Source: Cyanobacterium sp. HL-69 | GTDB lineage: Bacteria > Cyanobacteriota > Cyanobacteriia > Cyanobacteriales > Cyanobacteriaceae | NCBI GenBank assembly: GCA_002813895.1 | Contig: CP024912.1 | Span: 1,116,001-1,180,000, forward strand | DNA: 64,000 nucleotides | Direction: 5' to 3' | Part shown: positions 12,158 through 21,329 of the stretch, in pieces | How the letters are laid out: the number at the start of each line of letters is the position of its first letter | Numbering within the stretch: the stretch's first letter is position 1 | Program-made: the position numbers and the translations under genes | The notes under the pieces: model-generated | What the model saw: the letters and a program-made list of their open reading frames with translations, nothing else | What the model was told of the DNA's origin: nothing | The model's database searches: none

Positions 12158-13102
12158 ATGCTATCAAAAATCAAACAGTTACCTAATCTTTGGCAAGTCC
12201 GAATTATTTTAACTGTCGGAGTTTTTGCTGTTTCCATGGCGGCAATTTTTGTGCGACTTTGTCAGCAGGAAGCAGGAGTCAATAATGTTGGTTTTAGTTT
12301 GTTTATGGCTTCTTCTCGTTTACTCATCACTGCCATTATTTTTACTCCTACCTACGGCAATTTAAGACACATCAAAACCGATTTTCGTACCATTTTTATG
12401 GCTATGGGGGCGGGGGTGTGTCTGGCTTTTCATTTTGCCACTTGGATAACTTCCCTTAGTTTTACTTCGGTGGCAGCTTCGGTAACCATTGTGACGACGA
12501 ATCCTCTTTGGGTAGGGTTATTGTCTTGGTGGTTGTGGGGGGTTAAGTTAAAGTTTCGTAATTGGTTAGGAATTGCGATCGCCCTTGGGGGTAGTATCAT
12601 AATAGCCTTGGGTGGTAATGGTGAGGATACAGTGGGTAGTAATCCTTTATTGGGGGCATTCCTTGCGCTTTTGGGTAGCTGGTTTGCCAGTGGTTATATA
12701 CTTTTGGGCAATCAGGCACAACAACGAGGTTTAAAAATAGGAGAATATGTGGCGATCGCATATTTGACATCCGCTTTATGTTTACTACCCTTACCCATCA
12801 TTTTTGGCACGGGATATGTAGGTTATTCACCCCAAGTATATGTTTATCTAGTGCTAATGGCGATCGTTTCTCAAGTCATAGGACATACCAGTTTTAATTG
12901 GTCATTGCGTCATCTTAGCCCTACTACCGTATCATTAGTTATTTTATTAGAGCCTGTGGGTTCTACTTTTTTAGCCTTTTTACTATTCAAAGAGATTCCC
13001 CCTATGGCTGTTTTTTTAGGGGCAATGATCCTCTTAATAGGGGTAATTATATCTGAATTTAAAAGCTCTACATCTAAGGCAAAAAAAAATTATAACGAAT
13101 AG
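12158..13102 (+). CDS. DMT-superfamily (EamA) transporter
   Basis: A 314-residue inner-membrane protein with about ten hydrophobic segments arranged as two EamA repeats (roughly 18-145 and 165-300). Typical features are the small-residue-rich helix ending TTNPLWVGLLSWWLWG near residue 115 and the mirrored SLVILLEPVGSTFLAF near 265. Substrates in this family range from amino acids and purines to drugs, and nothing here fixes it. The cytoplasmic tail is Lys-rich. Its 5' leader is a MITE, so its expression may depend on that insertion. Confidence 0.88.
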   Translation: MLSKIKQLPNLWQVRIILTVGVFAVSMAAIFVRLCQQEAGVNNVGFSLFMASSRLLITAIIFTPTYGNLRHIKTDFRTIFMAMGAGVCLAFHFATWITSLSFTSVAASVTIVTTNPLWVGLLSWWLWGVKLKFRNWLGIAIALGGSIIIALGGNGEDTVGSNPLLGAFLALLGSWFASGYILLGNQAQQRGLKIGEYVAIAYLTSALCLLPLPIIFGTGYVGYSPQVYVYLVLMAIVSQVIGHTSFNWSLRHLSPTTVSLVILLEPVGSTFLAFLLFKEIPPMAVFLGAMILLIGVIISEFKSSTSKAKKNYNE

Positions 13103-13243
13103 ATTTTTAATCATTAACTAATTAATACAATGTAAAATATGCCACAACAAATGAACTAAAATTTAACAATACTTAATTTATTCTCTATTATTTTTCCATT
13201 CTCATATTAAAATAAAGAAAAATCATAATAAACATTAAATATT

Positions 13244-13591
13244 ATGCCACAGTTTATAATTACCCTCGTCGTCACAGCAGTATCCATGCTAGTTGCCGAG
13301 ATACTTTTACCAGGAATATCCATTGATACAACCCTAGCTGCTTTAATCGGTGCTTTTGTTTTTGGTATTATCAATGCCATTATTCGTCCAATCCTAGTGC
13401 TTTTTACCCTACCTTTTACCATTCTTACCCTAGGGCTATTTTTATTGATTATTAATGCCATTTGCTTTTCCCTCGTCGGTTATTTTACCCCGGGGTTTGC
13501 CGTAGATGGTTTTTTTGATGCTTTATTTGGTTCAATTATTGTATCTTTTGTTAGTGGATTTTTAGATCAGTTTTTCAAAAAAGACGACTAA
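13244..13591 (+). CDS. four-helix membrane protein of the phage holin IV (DUF360/PF04020) family
   Basis: A 115-residue protein with four predicted transmembrane helices and small polar loops. The pattern FGIINAIIRPILVLFTLP followed by TLGLFLLIINA is characteristic of the Phage_holin_4_2 family, which is chromosomal and widespread in bacteria and not evidence of a prophage. No phage genes are nearby. Function is not established. It stands alone, with about 140 bp upstream and 220 bp downstream. Confidence 0.8.
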   Translation: MPQFIITLVVTAVSMLVAEILLPGISIDTTLAALIGAFVFGIINAIIRPILVLFTLPFTILTLGLFLLIINAICFSLVGYFTPGFAVDGFFDALFGSIIVSFVSGFLDQFFKKDD

Positions 13592-13812
13592 AAATATATT
13601 TTTATAACTGTTCTAATAAATTATATTAGGCTTCAATTAATAGTATTTAAAAAACAATTAATATTGTTATGTTTTCCCCTGAATCAAAATAATTTAGGGA
13701 ATAAGTTATAAATATTTTCCATTACCCTAAATGCAACACTTTTTCAGCACCGCCTGATTAGTCTGTATAATAGATAACAAGTATAAAAAAATTAATAAAA
13801 ACATCAGCACCT

Positions 13813-15513
13813 GTGACATATTCATCATTTATAGCCTCACAACGGGGGCAGGAATCTGATTCTATCCTAAAATATGATCCAAGGGCGATCGCACGTTATT
13901 ACAATAATCGTCCTTGGTTAGGGTTATTCCGTAGCCTAAAAATAGTTACCCTATTTAGCGTTTTTGTCATTCAATTATATTTAGACAAAATTTTTAATCA
14001 AGAAGAAAAAAATAAACTAAAAAGAGCCGAAAGACTCAGGAAAATTCTCACCTCCTTGGGCGCCGCCTTCATAAAAGTTGGTCAAGCCCTGTCCACTCGA
14101 CCAGACTTAATCAAACCAGACTTTCTCGAAGAATTAATCAAACTACAAGACCAACTTCCTCCCTTTGATAACGAAACCGCCTTTGATATAATGGAAAGAG
14201 AGCTTGATATGCCCGTGAATCAAGCCTACAAAGAAATTTCCCCCAATCCAGTGGCAGCAGCTAGTTTAGGGCAAGTATATCGAGCCACCCTGCACACAGG
14301 GGAAGCCGTCGCAGTCAAAGTACAGCGACCAAAACTGCTACCCGTTATCACCCTCGATTTATATTTACTCAGACTAGGTTCAAAATGGATAGCCCCCTTT
14401 TTACCCTTAAATCTAGGTCACGATTTAACCCTCATAGTGGATGAATTTGGAATCAAACTATTTGAAGAAATCGACTACGTCAACGAAGGCAGAAACGCCG
14501 AAAAATTTGCCGCTAACTTCAGAGATGACGATGATGTAAAAGTTCCCCATATCTACTGGCGTTATACTAGTCACAAAGTATTAACCCTCGAATGGATAAA
14601 CGGTTGTAAACTAAACGACTTTGATAGCATTCGAGCCGCAGGATTAGACCCTAGTGATATTATCAAAGTAGGCGTTACTTCAGGTTTAAGGCAATTATTA
14701 GAACATGGATTTTTCCATGCTGACCCCCATCCAGGTAATCTTTTTGCCATGGCAGATGGTAGAATGGCGTACATAGACTTTGGCATGATGGATCAACTAG
14801 ATGAACATACCAAGGAAACCATCGCTTCATCCATTGTACAGTTGATTAACGGTGACTATGAAGCCCTTGCTAGAGACTTTGTGGATTTAGGCTTTTTAAC
14901 CGCTGATACTGATATTACCCCCATTATTCCCGCCCTCGAAAAAGTATTGGGCAACGCCGTGGGGCAAAGTGTGGCTGACTTCAACTTTAAAACCATCACC
15001 GACGATTTTTCTGAGTTGATGTATGAGTATCCTTTCCGTGTACCAGCGAAATTTGCTCTGATTATTCGCTCTCTTGTTACCCAAGAGGGGTTAGCCCTCA
15101 GCCTCAATCCTGACTTTAAAATTGTTGAGGTATCTTTCCCTTATATTTCCCGTCGTTTATTAACCGAAGAATCCCCCGCCATGCGTCGCCGACTTTTGGA
15201 GGTATTATTTAAGGATGATAAATTCCAATGGGAAAGATTAGAGAATATGATTCAAATTGCTAAATCTGACCATAAATTTGACCTTTTGCCCACCGCAGGT
15301 TTAGGGTTTCAGTATCTAGTATCGGATGAAGGAGACTATTTACGCCGTCAAATTATTTCTGCTTTGGTAGAAGATGATAGGTTACACACCGAAGAGGTAA
15401 GAAGGTTGTGGCAACTGGTACAAGGGGATTTGAAGCCCCGTAAGTTGTTTGATGTCGCTGTAAATGCGGTCAAAAACTTTTCCCTTGATTTAGTTCAAAC
15501 GGGTTCTAATTAA
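13813..15513 (+). CDS. ABC1/AarF (UbiB-like) atypical kinase
   Basis: A 566-residue ADCK/UbiB-family protein. The diagnostic KxGQ motif appears in AAFIKVGQALSTRPDL near residue 95. The Ala-rich nucleotide loop (AAASLGQVYRA) and the VAVKVQRP lysine follow. The kinase core has FFHADPHPGN and YIDFGMMD (DFG). In plants and cyanobacteria such proteins associate with thylakoids or plastoglobules and influence quinone and prenyl-lipid metabolism; that role is inferred here. The start is GTG at 13813, just upstream of the first plausible residues. The C-terminal 120 residues are helical and less conserved. Confidence 0.92.
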   Translation: MTYSSFIASQRGQESDSILKYDPRAIARYYNNRPWLGLFRSLKIVTLFSVFVIQLYLDKIFNQEEKNKLKRAERLRKILTSLGAAFIKVGQALSTRPDLIKPDFLEELIKLQDQLPPFDNETAFDIMERELDMPVNQAYKEISPNPVAAASLGQVYRATLHTGEAVAVKVQRPKLLPVITLDLYLLRLGSKWIAPFLPLNLGHDLTLIVDEFGIKLFEEIDYVNEGRNAEKFAANFRDDDDVKVPHIYWRYTSHKVLTLEWINGCKLNDFDSIRAAGLDPSDIIKVGVTSGLRQLLEHGFFHADPHPGNLFAMADGRMAYIDFGMMDQLDEHTKETIASSIVQLINGDYEALARDFVDLGFLTADTDITPIIPALEKVLGNAVGQSVADFNFKTITDDFSELMYEYPFRVPAKFALIIRSLVTQEGLALSLNPDFKIVEVSFPYISRRLLTEESPAMRRRLLEVLFKDDKFQWERLENMIQIAKSDHKFDLLPTAGLGFQYLVSDEGDYLRRQIISALVEDDRLHTEEVRRLWQLVQGDLKPRKLFDVAVNAVKNFSLDLVQTGSN

Positions 15514-15531
15514 TCCTCTTTTTTATCAAAA

Positions 15532-15551
15532 CAAGGGGTTACAACCCCTTG
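15532..15551. repeat. palindrome CAAGGGGTT-N2-AACCCCTTG, possible terminator
   Basis: A perfect 9-bp inverted repeat with a 2-nt spacer, 18 bp after the ABC1 kinase stop codon and following a CTTTTTT tract. The same palindrome lies after ahcY (32953-32972) and a shorter version after ruvX. Confidence 0.7.
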
Positions 15552-15713
15552 CCACGAGTTGATATAGAATGTGACACTGACTTTAACTATTATTGTAAAT
15601 GCATGGGGCAAAGTAGATCCCTTCGGGATTGCTCTTACGACAAAAGAGAATCCTAACGGATAACCCCTGATGGTGGTAAAATAAAAATCGTTTATAGTTG
15701 CGCATAATAGCCT

Positions 15714-16859
15714 ATGGTCACTACTCCTATTCAACCATCACAACATCCTTTAGCTGAATATATCTACAAATTTGAGCAAGGAGATGCCCTTTTAAAAGAT
15801 AATCCTAATAATCTTCTGGAAGTGGTGGGGATTCTTAAATCCTATGGTGTAGTATTAGATAAATATTCTAATAATCTCAACTATATTGCTAAATATCAGT
15901 TTTTGGTGCTATTCCCATTTTTTAAATATTTTAACGGGGATGTTTCTTTCTCCAAGTTACTCAAACATTGGTGGCACGATCGCATTAATTACGAATATGC
16001 AGAATATTGTATGCGAGGAATGCTCTGGCATGGAGGAGGAAAGTTAGATGAGTATGTAGATAGTAAAGAGTTTAAGGTTAATTGCGATCGCGCCATAAAA
16101 GCAAAATTAAAAAGTAATCCCTTCATCCTCGGATTAAACAAGATTTTTCCCAATTTTTTACTAGAACAAGCTAAGATGTCGGCATATTACGCCGCCCTAG
16201 GACAATTTTGGCGAGTAATGAGTGATATGTTCCTCAGTTTATCAGATCGTTATGATGCAGGGGAAATCAACTCTATTCCCGATGTGGTACAACACATTTT
16301 AGATGGCTTGGTTGCCGATGCCTCTCGCCCCATTACCTTTGAGGTGGACATAAAAGGGGAAATATATACCATCATTCCCGAAGAAGCAGGATTAACTTTT
16401 TTGATGGAAACAGCTGTGCCTTACGTAGAGGCGGTTTTCTTTCGTGGATTTCCTTTCTTAGGTACAGTTTCCTACAATGCCCAAGCCAATCAAGTACCCC
16501 ATGGGCAGGAGGATTTTACCTATGGGGCTTTATATGCTGATCCTTTACCTGTAGGCAGTGCAGGGGTTCCACCCACTTTGTTAATGCAGGATATGCGTCA
16601 CTATATCCCTGATTATCTCCATAGTTTATATAAAAATTCCTTGCGAGGGGAAGATGACTTGTTAGTTAAAATATGTATTAGTTTCCAAAAGTCTATGTAT
16701 TGTGTAACCACCGCGGCCTTACAAGGTTTAGCACCCCATCCTTTAGGTACCAAGGATGAGCAAGAAATGTTGGCTAATCGCAAATTTTTGGAGGGTTGGA
16801 TGAATCGTTTTGTTTCTTCCTGTCTCGTTAATGTTAATACCGATGTTTTAAAACTCTAA
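15714..16859 (+). CDS. CO2 hydration protein of specialised NDH-1 complexes (Chp/Cup family, probably ChpX/CupB)
   Basis: A 381-residue protein resembling the cyanobacterial CO2 hydration proteins that dock on NDH-1MS/MS' complexes and convert CO2 to bicarbonate. Recognised tracts are HPLAEYIYKFEQGDALL, KLLKHWWHDRINYEYAEYCM, SYNAQANQVPHGQEDFTYGA, AGVPPTLLMQDMRHY and FQKSMYCVTTAALQ. Many conserved His/Asp residues could be metal ligands. It is shorter than typical CupA/ChpY, lacking sequence between FFKYF and the HDRINYE region, and no ndhF3/ndhD3 genes adjoin it. I therefore infer the constitutive low-affinity CupB/ChpX type. Partner ndhD4/ndhF4 must be elsewhere. Confidence 0.85.
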   Translation: MVTTPIQPSQHPLAEYIYKFEQGDALLKDNPNNLLEVVGILKSYGVVLDKYSNNLNYIAKYQFLVLFPFFKYFNGDVSFSKLLKHWWHDRINYEYAEYCMRGMLWHGGGKLDEYVDSKEFKVNCDRAIKAKLKSNPFILGLNKIFPNFLLEQAKMSAYYAALGQFWRVMSDMFLSLSDRYDAGEINSIPDVVQHILDGLVADASRPITFEVDIKGEIYTIIPEEAGLTFLMETAVPYVEAVFFRGFPFLGTVSYNAQANQVPHGQEDFTYGALYADPLPVGSAGVPPTLLMQDMRHYIPDYLHSLYKNSLRGEDDLLVKICISFQKSMYCVTTAALQGLAPHPLGTKDEQEMLANRKFLEGWMNRFVSSCLVNVNTDVLKL

Positions 16860-16970
16860 TATGGATAAACCTTGGATGGGATGAAAGAAACTGGTCTTGA
16901 TTTTCTGAAGGTTTCCCCTTATTCTGTGCAATAAATTTTAACCCGTAAATTGTCTTAATTGAATTTAAAT

Positions 16971-17501
16971 ATGAAACAAGAAACAGCCCAAGTAGGAATC
17001 ATTATGGGTAGTGATTCTGATTTGCCTACCATGGTAAGTGCGATCGCCATTTGTGAACAATTTGAAGTACCCTGTGAAGTGGAAATAGTATCGGCCCATC
17101 GTACTCCCACAAAAATGGTAGAATACGCCCAGAGCGCCCATAAAAGAGGCATCAAAGTAATAATTGCAGGGGCAGGAGGTGCCGCCCATTTACCAGGTAT
17201 GGTAGCCTCCCTAACTCCTTTACCCGTCATTGGAGTACCCGTACAAACTAGACAACTTAAAGGTTTAGACTCCCTTTACTCCATAGTGCAAATGCCCAGA
17301 GGGATTCCTGTGGCCACCGTTGCCATTGGCAACGCCCAAAATGCTGGTTTACTAGCCATCAGAATTTTAGCCTCAGAACAACCCGCATTATTGGAAAAAG
17401 TCCAAGCATATAGTGAGCAGTTAAAGGAAATGGTTGACGGTAAACAAGAGGAGTTGGACAAAATAGGTTATCAAAATTATCTACAAAAGTATTACAAATA
17501 A
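16971..17501 (+). CDS. purE: N5-carboxyaminoimidazole ribonucleotide mutase PurE
   Basis: A 176-residue class I PurE that moves the carboxyl group of N5-CAIR to C4 in purine synthesis. Signature tracts are [12 protein letters not shown] at the N-terminus, [28 protein letters not shown] and [10 protein letters not shown]. The ATG at 16971 is chosen over a TTG at 16959. The first residues before the core are few, as usual. No other pur gene is adjacent, which is common in cyanobacteria. Confidence 0.95.
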   Translation: MKQETAQVGIIMGSDSDLPTMVSAIAICEQFEVPCEVEIVSAHRTPTKMVEYAQSAHKRGIKVIIAGAGGAAHLPGMVASLTPLPVIGVPVQTRQLKGLDSLYSIVQMPRGIPVATVAIGNAQNAGLLAIRILASEQPALLEKVQAYSEQLKEMVDGKQEELDKIGYQNYLQKYYK

Positions 17502-17642
17502 TTTAGGCATTGATAGGTTAGGCCATAAATAGCTAGGGTGCGCTAAATAACCATACTCCATTGCTGTTTATTAGCTTGACACTTATTAATCAAACCCTAA
17601 GTAATAATAGATAAGAATAATACTTATATATATTTTTCGAAA

Positions 17643-19106
17643 ATGACCACAAATAATTATCAACCCACCGACATCGATGATGCCATATCAGTGCCACCAG
17701 ATTTAAGCATATTTACTATCCTACGACTAGGTTTATTTAATTTGGGGGTAGGCTTAATGGCTGTCTTAACCCTAGCAGTATTAAATCGGGTGATGATTAC
17801 AGAACTCGCTATCCCGGCAAGTATAGCCGCTGGAACTCTTGCCCTATCTCAGCTTGTTGCCCCCATTCGAGTGTGGCTAGGACAACTATCTGACGGCAAA
17901 AAACTGTTTGGATTTCATCGCACGGGATATATTCGCACAGGAATCGTCATGGCTGGGGTGACAATCCTGATAGCGGTGCAATTGGTTTGGATACTCGGCA
18001 CAAACATCGAAGTTAATAATGGTTGGCAATGGAATCCTGTTACCATTGGCACTTCTGTGGGTTTGGGTATCATGTTTATTTTACATGGCATTGCCCTTGG
18101 TGCTAGTTCAACCCCTTTTACTGCCCTATTAGTGGATATTTCCGAAGAAGAAAGTCGCTCTAAAATTGTTGCGACCATTTGGTCAATGTTAATGGTGGGT
18201 ATTGTCATTGGAGGTATTACAGGTAATGTATTTTTGGGAAGCCTAGCGGTGGGAGAAATGGAAGAAAATCCCTTAATTTCTGTGGCAGATTTACAAACTC
18301 CCATTAATATGCTTTTTCTTTTAGTTGCTGGGGTGGTAGTGATTCTCGCCTTTGTTGGTACTTGGAATATTGAGAAAAAGTATTCTCGCTTTCATCTACG
18401 CGCCAGTAATGAAGCCAGAGAACAAAATATAGGTTTACGTCAAGCTCTGAGGGTACTAACTTCTTCCCGTCAAACAGCTATCTTTTTCTTTTTCTTGATG
18501 ATGGTGACCACTAGTCTATTTATGCAGGAGTCTGTGTTGGAACCCTATGGGGGAGATGTGTTTGGTATGGGCATCGGGGAAACTACTTTGCTCAACTCTT
18601 TTTGGGGAGTGGGAATTTTATTGGGTTATAGTGCCACTGGATTTTTGGTAATACCTCGTATTGGTAAGAAAAATGCCACTAGAATTGGTTGTTTATTGGT
18701 GGCTATCTGTTTTGTCTTAATCATTTTTGCTGGATTAACTCAGAATGAATCTATCCTCAAAGGTACTATGGTATTATTTGGTATCGCAGCGGGGATTACC
18801 ACCATTGGCTCTCTAAGTCTTATGTTGGATTTGACCATAGCTGAAACTGCTGGAACTTTTGTGGGGGCTTGGGGTTTATCTCAGGCTATGGCACGGGGCA
18901 TTGCGATCGCCCTTGGGGGATGGGTTTTAGATATTGGTAAATTTATATTTGGCTCAAACCTTTGGCTGGCATACAGTAGCGTCTTTTTCTGTGAAGCCTT
19001 GGTGGCGCTTGGGGCGATCGTACTCCTCAATAAAGTAAATATTAAGGAATTTAAAGAATCTACCCGCAAAGCCACAGAATTAGTTATGGAAGGAGATTTA
19101 GATTAA
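17643..19106 (+). CDS. BCD/PucC-family MFS protein (chlorophyll-protein assembly related)
   Basis: A 487-residue MFS protein with about 12 transmembrane helices, matching the PucC/LhaA-like family that in phototrophs is linked to pigment delivery to antenna or photosystem proteins. Conserved tracts include RLGLFNLGVGLMAVLTLAVL, VRVWLGQLSDG-type loop (IRVWLGQLSDG), HGIALGASSTPFTALLVD and GIAAGITTIGSLSLMLDLT. The cyanobacterial substrate is unproven. An IS982-end-like MITE begins at the base after its stop codon. Confidence 0.85.
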   Translation: MTTNNYQPTDIDDAISVPPDLSIFTILRLGLFNLGVGLMAVLTLAVLNRVMITELAIPASIAAGTLALSQLVAPIRVWLGQLSDGKKLFGFHRTGYIRTGIVMAGVTILIAVQLVWILGTNIEVNNGWQWNPVTIGTSVGLGIMFILHGIALGASSTPFTALLVDISEEESRSKIVATIWSMLMVGIVIGGITGNVFLGSLAVGEMEENPLISVADLQTPINMLFLLVAGVVVILAFVGTWNIEKKYSRFHLRASNEAREQNIGLRQALRVLTSSRQTAIFFFFLMMVTTSLFMQESVLEPYGGDVFGMGIGETTLLNSFWGVGILLGYSATGFLVIPRIGKKNATRIGCLLVAICFVLIIFAGLTQNESILKGTMVLFGIAAGITTIGSLSLMLDLTIAETAGTFVGAWGLSQAMARGIAIALGGWVLDIGKFIFGSNLWLAYSSVFFCEALVALGAIVLLNKVNIKEFKESTRKATELVMEGDLD

Positions 19107-19211
19107 TTAACCTGAGTTCGGGATAAGCTGAAAGTATTATTTTCTCGTAGTCTGAAAATCCTATAAATTTCCAGAAAAATAAATATAGCTTTAACCCGAA
19201 TTGAAGTTAAC
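19107..19211. mobile_element. MITE with IS982-type ends
   Basis: The left end (TTAACCTGAGTTCGGG, then ATAAG) and the inverted right end (TTAACCCGAATTGAAGTTAA at about 19191-19210) pair imperfectly over about 23 bp. The 18-bp segment ACCTGAGTTCGGGATAAG recurs exactly at 62840-62857, next to an IS982-like transposase fragment. No ORF is present. It begins immediately after the preceding gene's stop codon. Confidence 0.6.
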
Positions 19212-19286
19212 TAGGTTGGGGCTGAACAAACCTAATAAAAACCTACCCATAACAGACTAAAGATTGAGTGATAGGTGTTAAGTGAA

Positions 19287-19733
19287 TTATTCTACGATCA
19301 AAACTCCCACCATTCCTTCTTCTCTGTGGTTGCCCACACTACAATAATACTCAAATTCTCCCACTTGATCGGCGGTAAATTCCACTGTACTACACTCATC
19401 ACCGTCACTAACTTGTTCTGTGGCAACATTTAACTCGTCTACAACCCAGTCATGGGTTCCCCCAGTGCTACAGAAAGTAACCTCTACCATAGAGCCTTGA
19501 GGTACAGATAAAGTAGGGTTTGCTTCTTCATCTCCATCAAGAGAAAACTCTCTACCCTCAGCATTCATGGCAACGGAAATAGTAGGCTGAGTATCCAGCA
19601 TCACATTTTCATCCACAGTGCCATCTCCTGAGACAGCATCATTGGGAACTTCTAATTCAGTCTGACAAGCTGCTAAACCAGTAAGAGCGACAACTGCTAG
19701 TAATGATTTTACGATAGTTTTTGCTCTAACCAT
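19287..19733 (-). CDS. cupredoxin-domain lipoprotein (plastocyanin-like)
   Basis: A 148-residue exported protein. The signal sequence ends in lipobox LAAC at about residues 20-23. The cupredoxin domain has a complete type 1 copper set: His in GGTHDWVV, then Cys in YYCSVGNH, His in the same loop, and Met in EEGMVGVL. The spacing C-x4-H-x4-M follows the plastocyanin-like pattern. The N-terminal mature part is acidic. It is not canonical petE because it is a lipoprotein with an acidic insert, so its partner is unknown. It lies 115 bp downstream of petR-petP on the same strand, which suggests copper-linked expression; that is inference. Confidence 0.85.
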   Translation of the reverse strand: MVRAKTIVKSLLAVVALTGLAACQTELEVPNDAVSGDGTVDENVMLDTQPTISVAMNAEGREFSLDGDEEANPTLSVPQGSMVEVTFCSTGGTHDWVVDELNVATEQVSDGDECSTVEFTADQVGEFEYYCSVGNHREEGMVGVLIVE

Positions 19734-19848
19734 AGGATTAATTATCCTCCAAAAAAAATATTAAGTTGCGTTTGTATTCTAACGCACACTTTTAAAAGTT
19801 GTTTTTCTGAAGATGTAGAGTAATTTTTTTGATGGTTAATCCAAATTT

Positions 19849-20724
19849 TTAATGATGAAAAGGAATAGTAAAAAAGGGAGCAAATACGAGTAGCATCCAA
19901 CTTAGTTGATACCAGCGGAAATTACGAAAGCTATCATCATCATTTATTAATGCATCTATTCTCTCATTGAGTCGGAAATTAATAAATGGGCATACCATAC
20001 TATTATCAAGGGGACTTTTTTCTTTCATGGCTGTTTGAGTAACTATTAATAAAGACTCTGCCAATAATAAGAAATCGACGGATTTTGAAGCGGTATTATC
20101 TGCTCTCAACTCTCTCAATAGTACTAAGTCTTGCCAAAGAATATCGTTATTTGGCAACCAAAAAGTAATTCTTTTACAATAGGATAAACAGAAAAATATT
20201 AAAGGGTCATTGTGTAGTTGATGGGCATTTTCGTGAGCCATTACTGCTTGTAGGTGCTCTTTTGATAATAATTGGATTAACCCTTTACTTAAGACTAGAT
20301 AGGATTTATTCAAAGATTGTAAAAAGCCTTTTTCCTGGGTTGAAAAACCCATTAATCCAGCATAGGGAAAAGATGTTTCTAGAATTTTAACCTTTTGCCC
20401 TAATACTTCTTTTTCTTTAAATTTATCTATTTTTTGAGAAACAAACTTGATTTCTATGGCATAAATTAGTAAGTTAATAATGGCAAATCCTAAACATAGC
20501 CACGCTAATATATAACTAATAATGGTTGCCTGAAATCCCCACATTTGTCCTTTATAACCCATGGTGACAATGGCGATACTACTCATTAAAATTAGTAATA
20601 CAGGGGCAATAAAAAAGAATAATGAATAACTCCAATTTCTCTTGTTTTTAAAAAAGGAAATCTGGCTAATATAACGGATTATATAAGCACATATAATGGC
20701 AAGAAAAATTACAAGAAAGTGCAT
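19849..20724 (-). CDS. petP: M56/BlaR1-like membrane metalloprotease, probable PetP
   Basis: A 291-residue integral membrane protease. Three to four N-terminal helices lie within residues 1-95. A zinc site HENAH sits in AVMAHENAHQLHND near residue 160, with the downstream acidic LRELRADNTAS helix supplying the third ligand. A C-terminal helix follows. Its ATG directly abuts the stop codon of the BlaI-like regulator gene and an AGGAGG ribosome site lies in that gene's last codons, so the two are translationally coupled. In Synechocystis the equivalent pair (PetR/PetP) forms the copper switch between plastocyanin and cytochrome c6, with PetP degrading PetR when copper is present. Assignment is by architecture and neighbourhood. 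Confidence 0.75.
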   Translation of the reverse strand: MHFLVIFLAIICAYIIRYISQISFFKNKRNWSYSLFFFIAPVLLILMSSIAIVTMGYKGQMWGFQATIISYILAWLCLGFAIINLLIYAIEIKFVSQKIDKFKEKEVLGQKVKILETSFPYAGLMGFSTQEKGFLQSLNKSYLVLSKGLIQLLSKEHLQAVMAHENAHQLHNDPLIFFCLSYCKRITFWLPNNDILWQDLVLLRELRADNTASKSVDFLLLAESLLIVTQTAMKEKSPLDNSMVCPFINFRLNERIDALINDDDSFRNFRWYQLSWMLLVFAPFFTIPFHH

Positions 20725-21147
20725 TTAATCCTCCTGTTTCCTTTGTTTGCGAATTTGTTCTAGGCGAGAGGCGATCGCACTTATTTGCTCTACACTGGCT
20801 GTATCAAGACTATCTGCAAAGGAAGCTACCAAGTCAGGATTACTGACGGCCAAAAAGCTCTGTAACTGCTCATAGGACTGAATAGCTTGGGCTTGAGAGC
20901 GAGAAATTAAGGGAGTCCAACAAAAAGCTCGTCCTTGTTTATGATATTTTAACCAGCCTTTTTTCGTTAAACGATGTAAAACCGTGGTGACAGAAGCATA
21001 AGCCAATTCACGATCTGGATCTGCTAAAATGCGATCGTGAATTTCTTTCACTGTCGCTGTTCCTAAATCCCACAAAATCTCTAAAATTTCCTCTTCCAAA
21101 AATCCTAGAGAGAGTTTTTGGGGTCGATATTTTGGTAGAAAAGACAT
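20725..21147 (-). CDS. petR: BlaI/MecI/CopY-family repressor, probable PetR
   Basis: A 140-residue winged-helix regulator. The DNA-binding domain (about 12-85) includes GFLEEEILEILWDLGTATV, TTVLHRLTKKGWL and a beta wing ending HKQGRAFCW. A helical dimerisation region follows (SFADSLD..ISAIASRLEQIRKQ). BlaI-family proteins are inactivated by cleavage by their partner membrane protease, here the coupled downstream gene. The Synechocystis counterpart represses petJ and promotes petE; neither target is in this window, but a cupredoxin gene lies immediately downstream of the pair. Confidence 0.8.
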   Translation of the reverse strand: MSFLPKYRPQKLSLGFLEEEILEILWDLGTATVKEIHDRILADPDRELAYASVTTVLHRLTKKGWLKYHKQGRAFCWTPLISRSQAQAIQSYEQLQSFLAVSNPDLVASFADSLDTASVEQISAIASRLEQIRKQRKQED

Positions 21148-21329
21148 GACAAATTAGACTATGAGCAATTAACTTTGACTCCATGGTATCAGTAAACGGA
21201 GTAAGCGTTGCGGAAAAAGAGAAGTCGTGAGGGCGAGAAGATGGAGTAATCAAAATTAATTTTTTACACTCCTGTTTTGTGCCTTCATTTTGATTTACTC
21301 AGCGCACCCGAACTACTTTATCTCATTAC

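Noticed and set aside
13244..13591. Prophage holin
   Set aside because: The family name includes holin, but the protein is a common chromosomal four-helix type and no phage gene is nearby.
15510..15734. 74-codon minus strand ORF between the ABC1 kinase and the CO2 hydration gene
   Set aside because: It spans a palindromic repeat, starts inside the following gene, and has no recognisable features.
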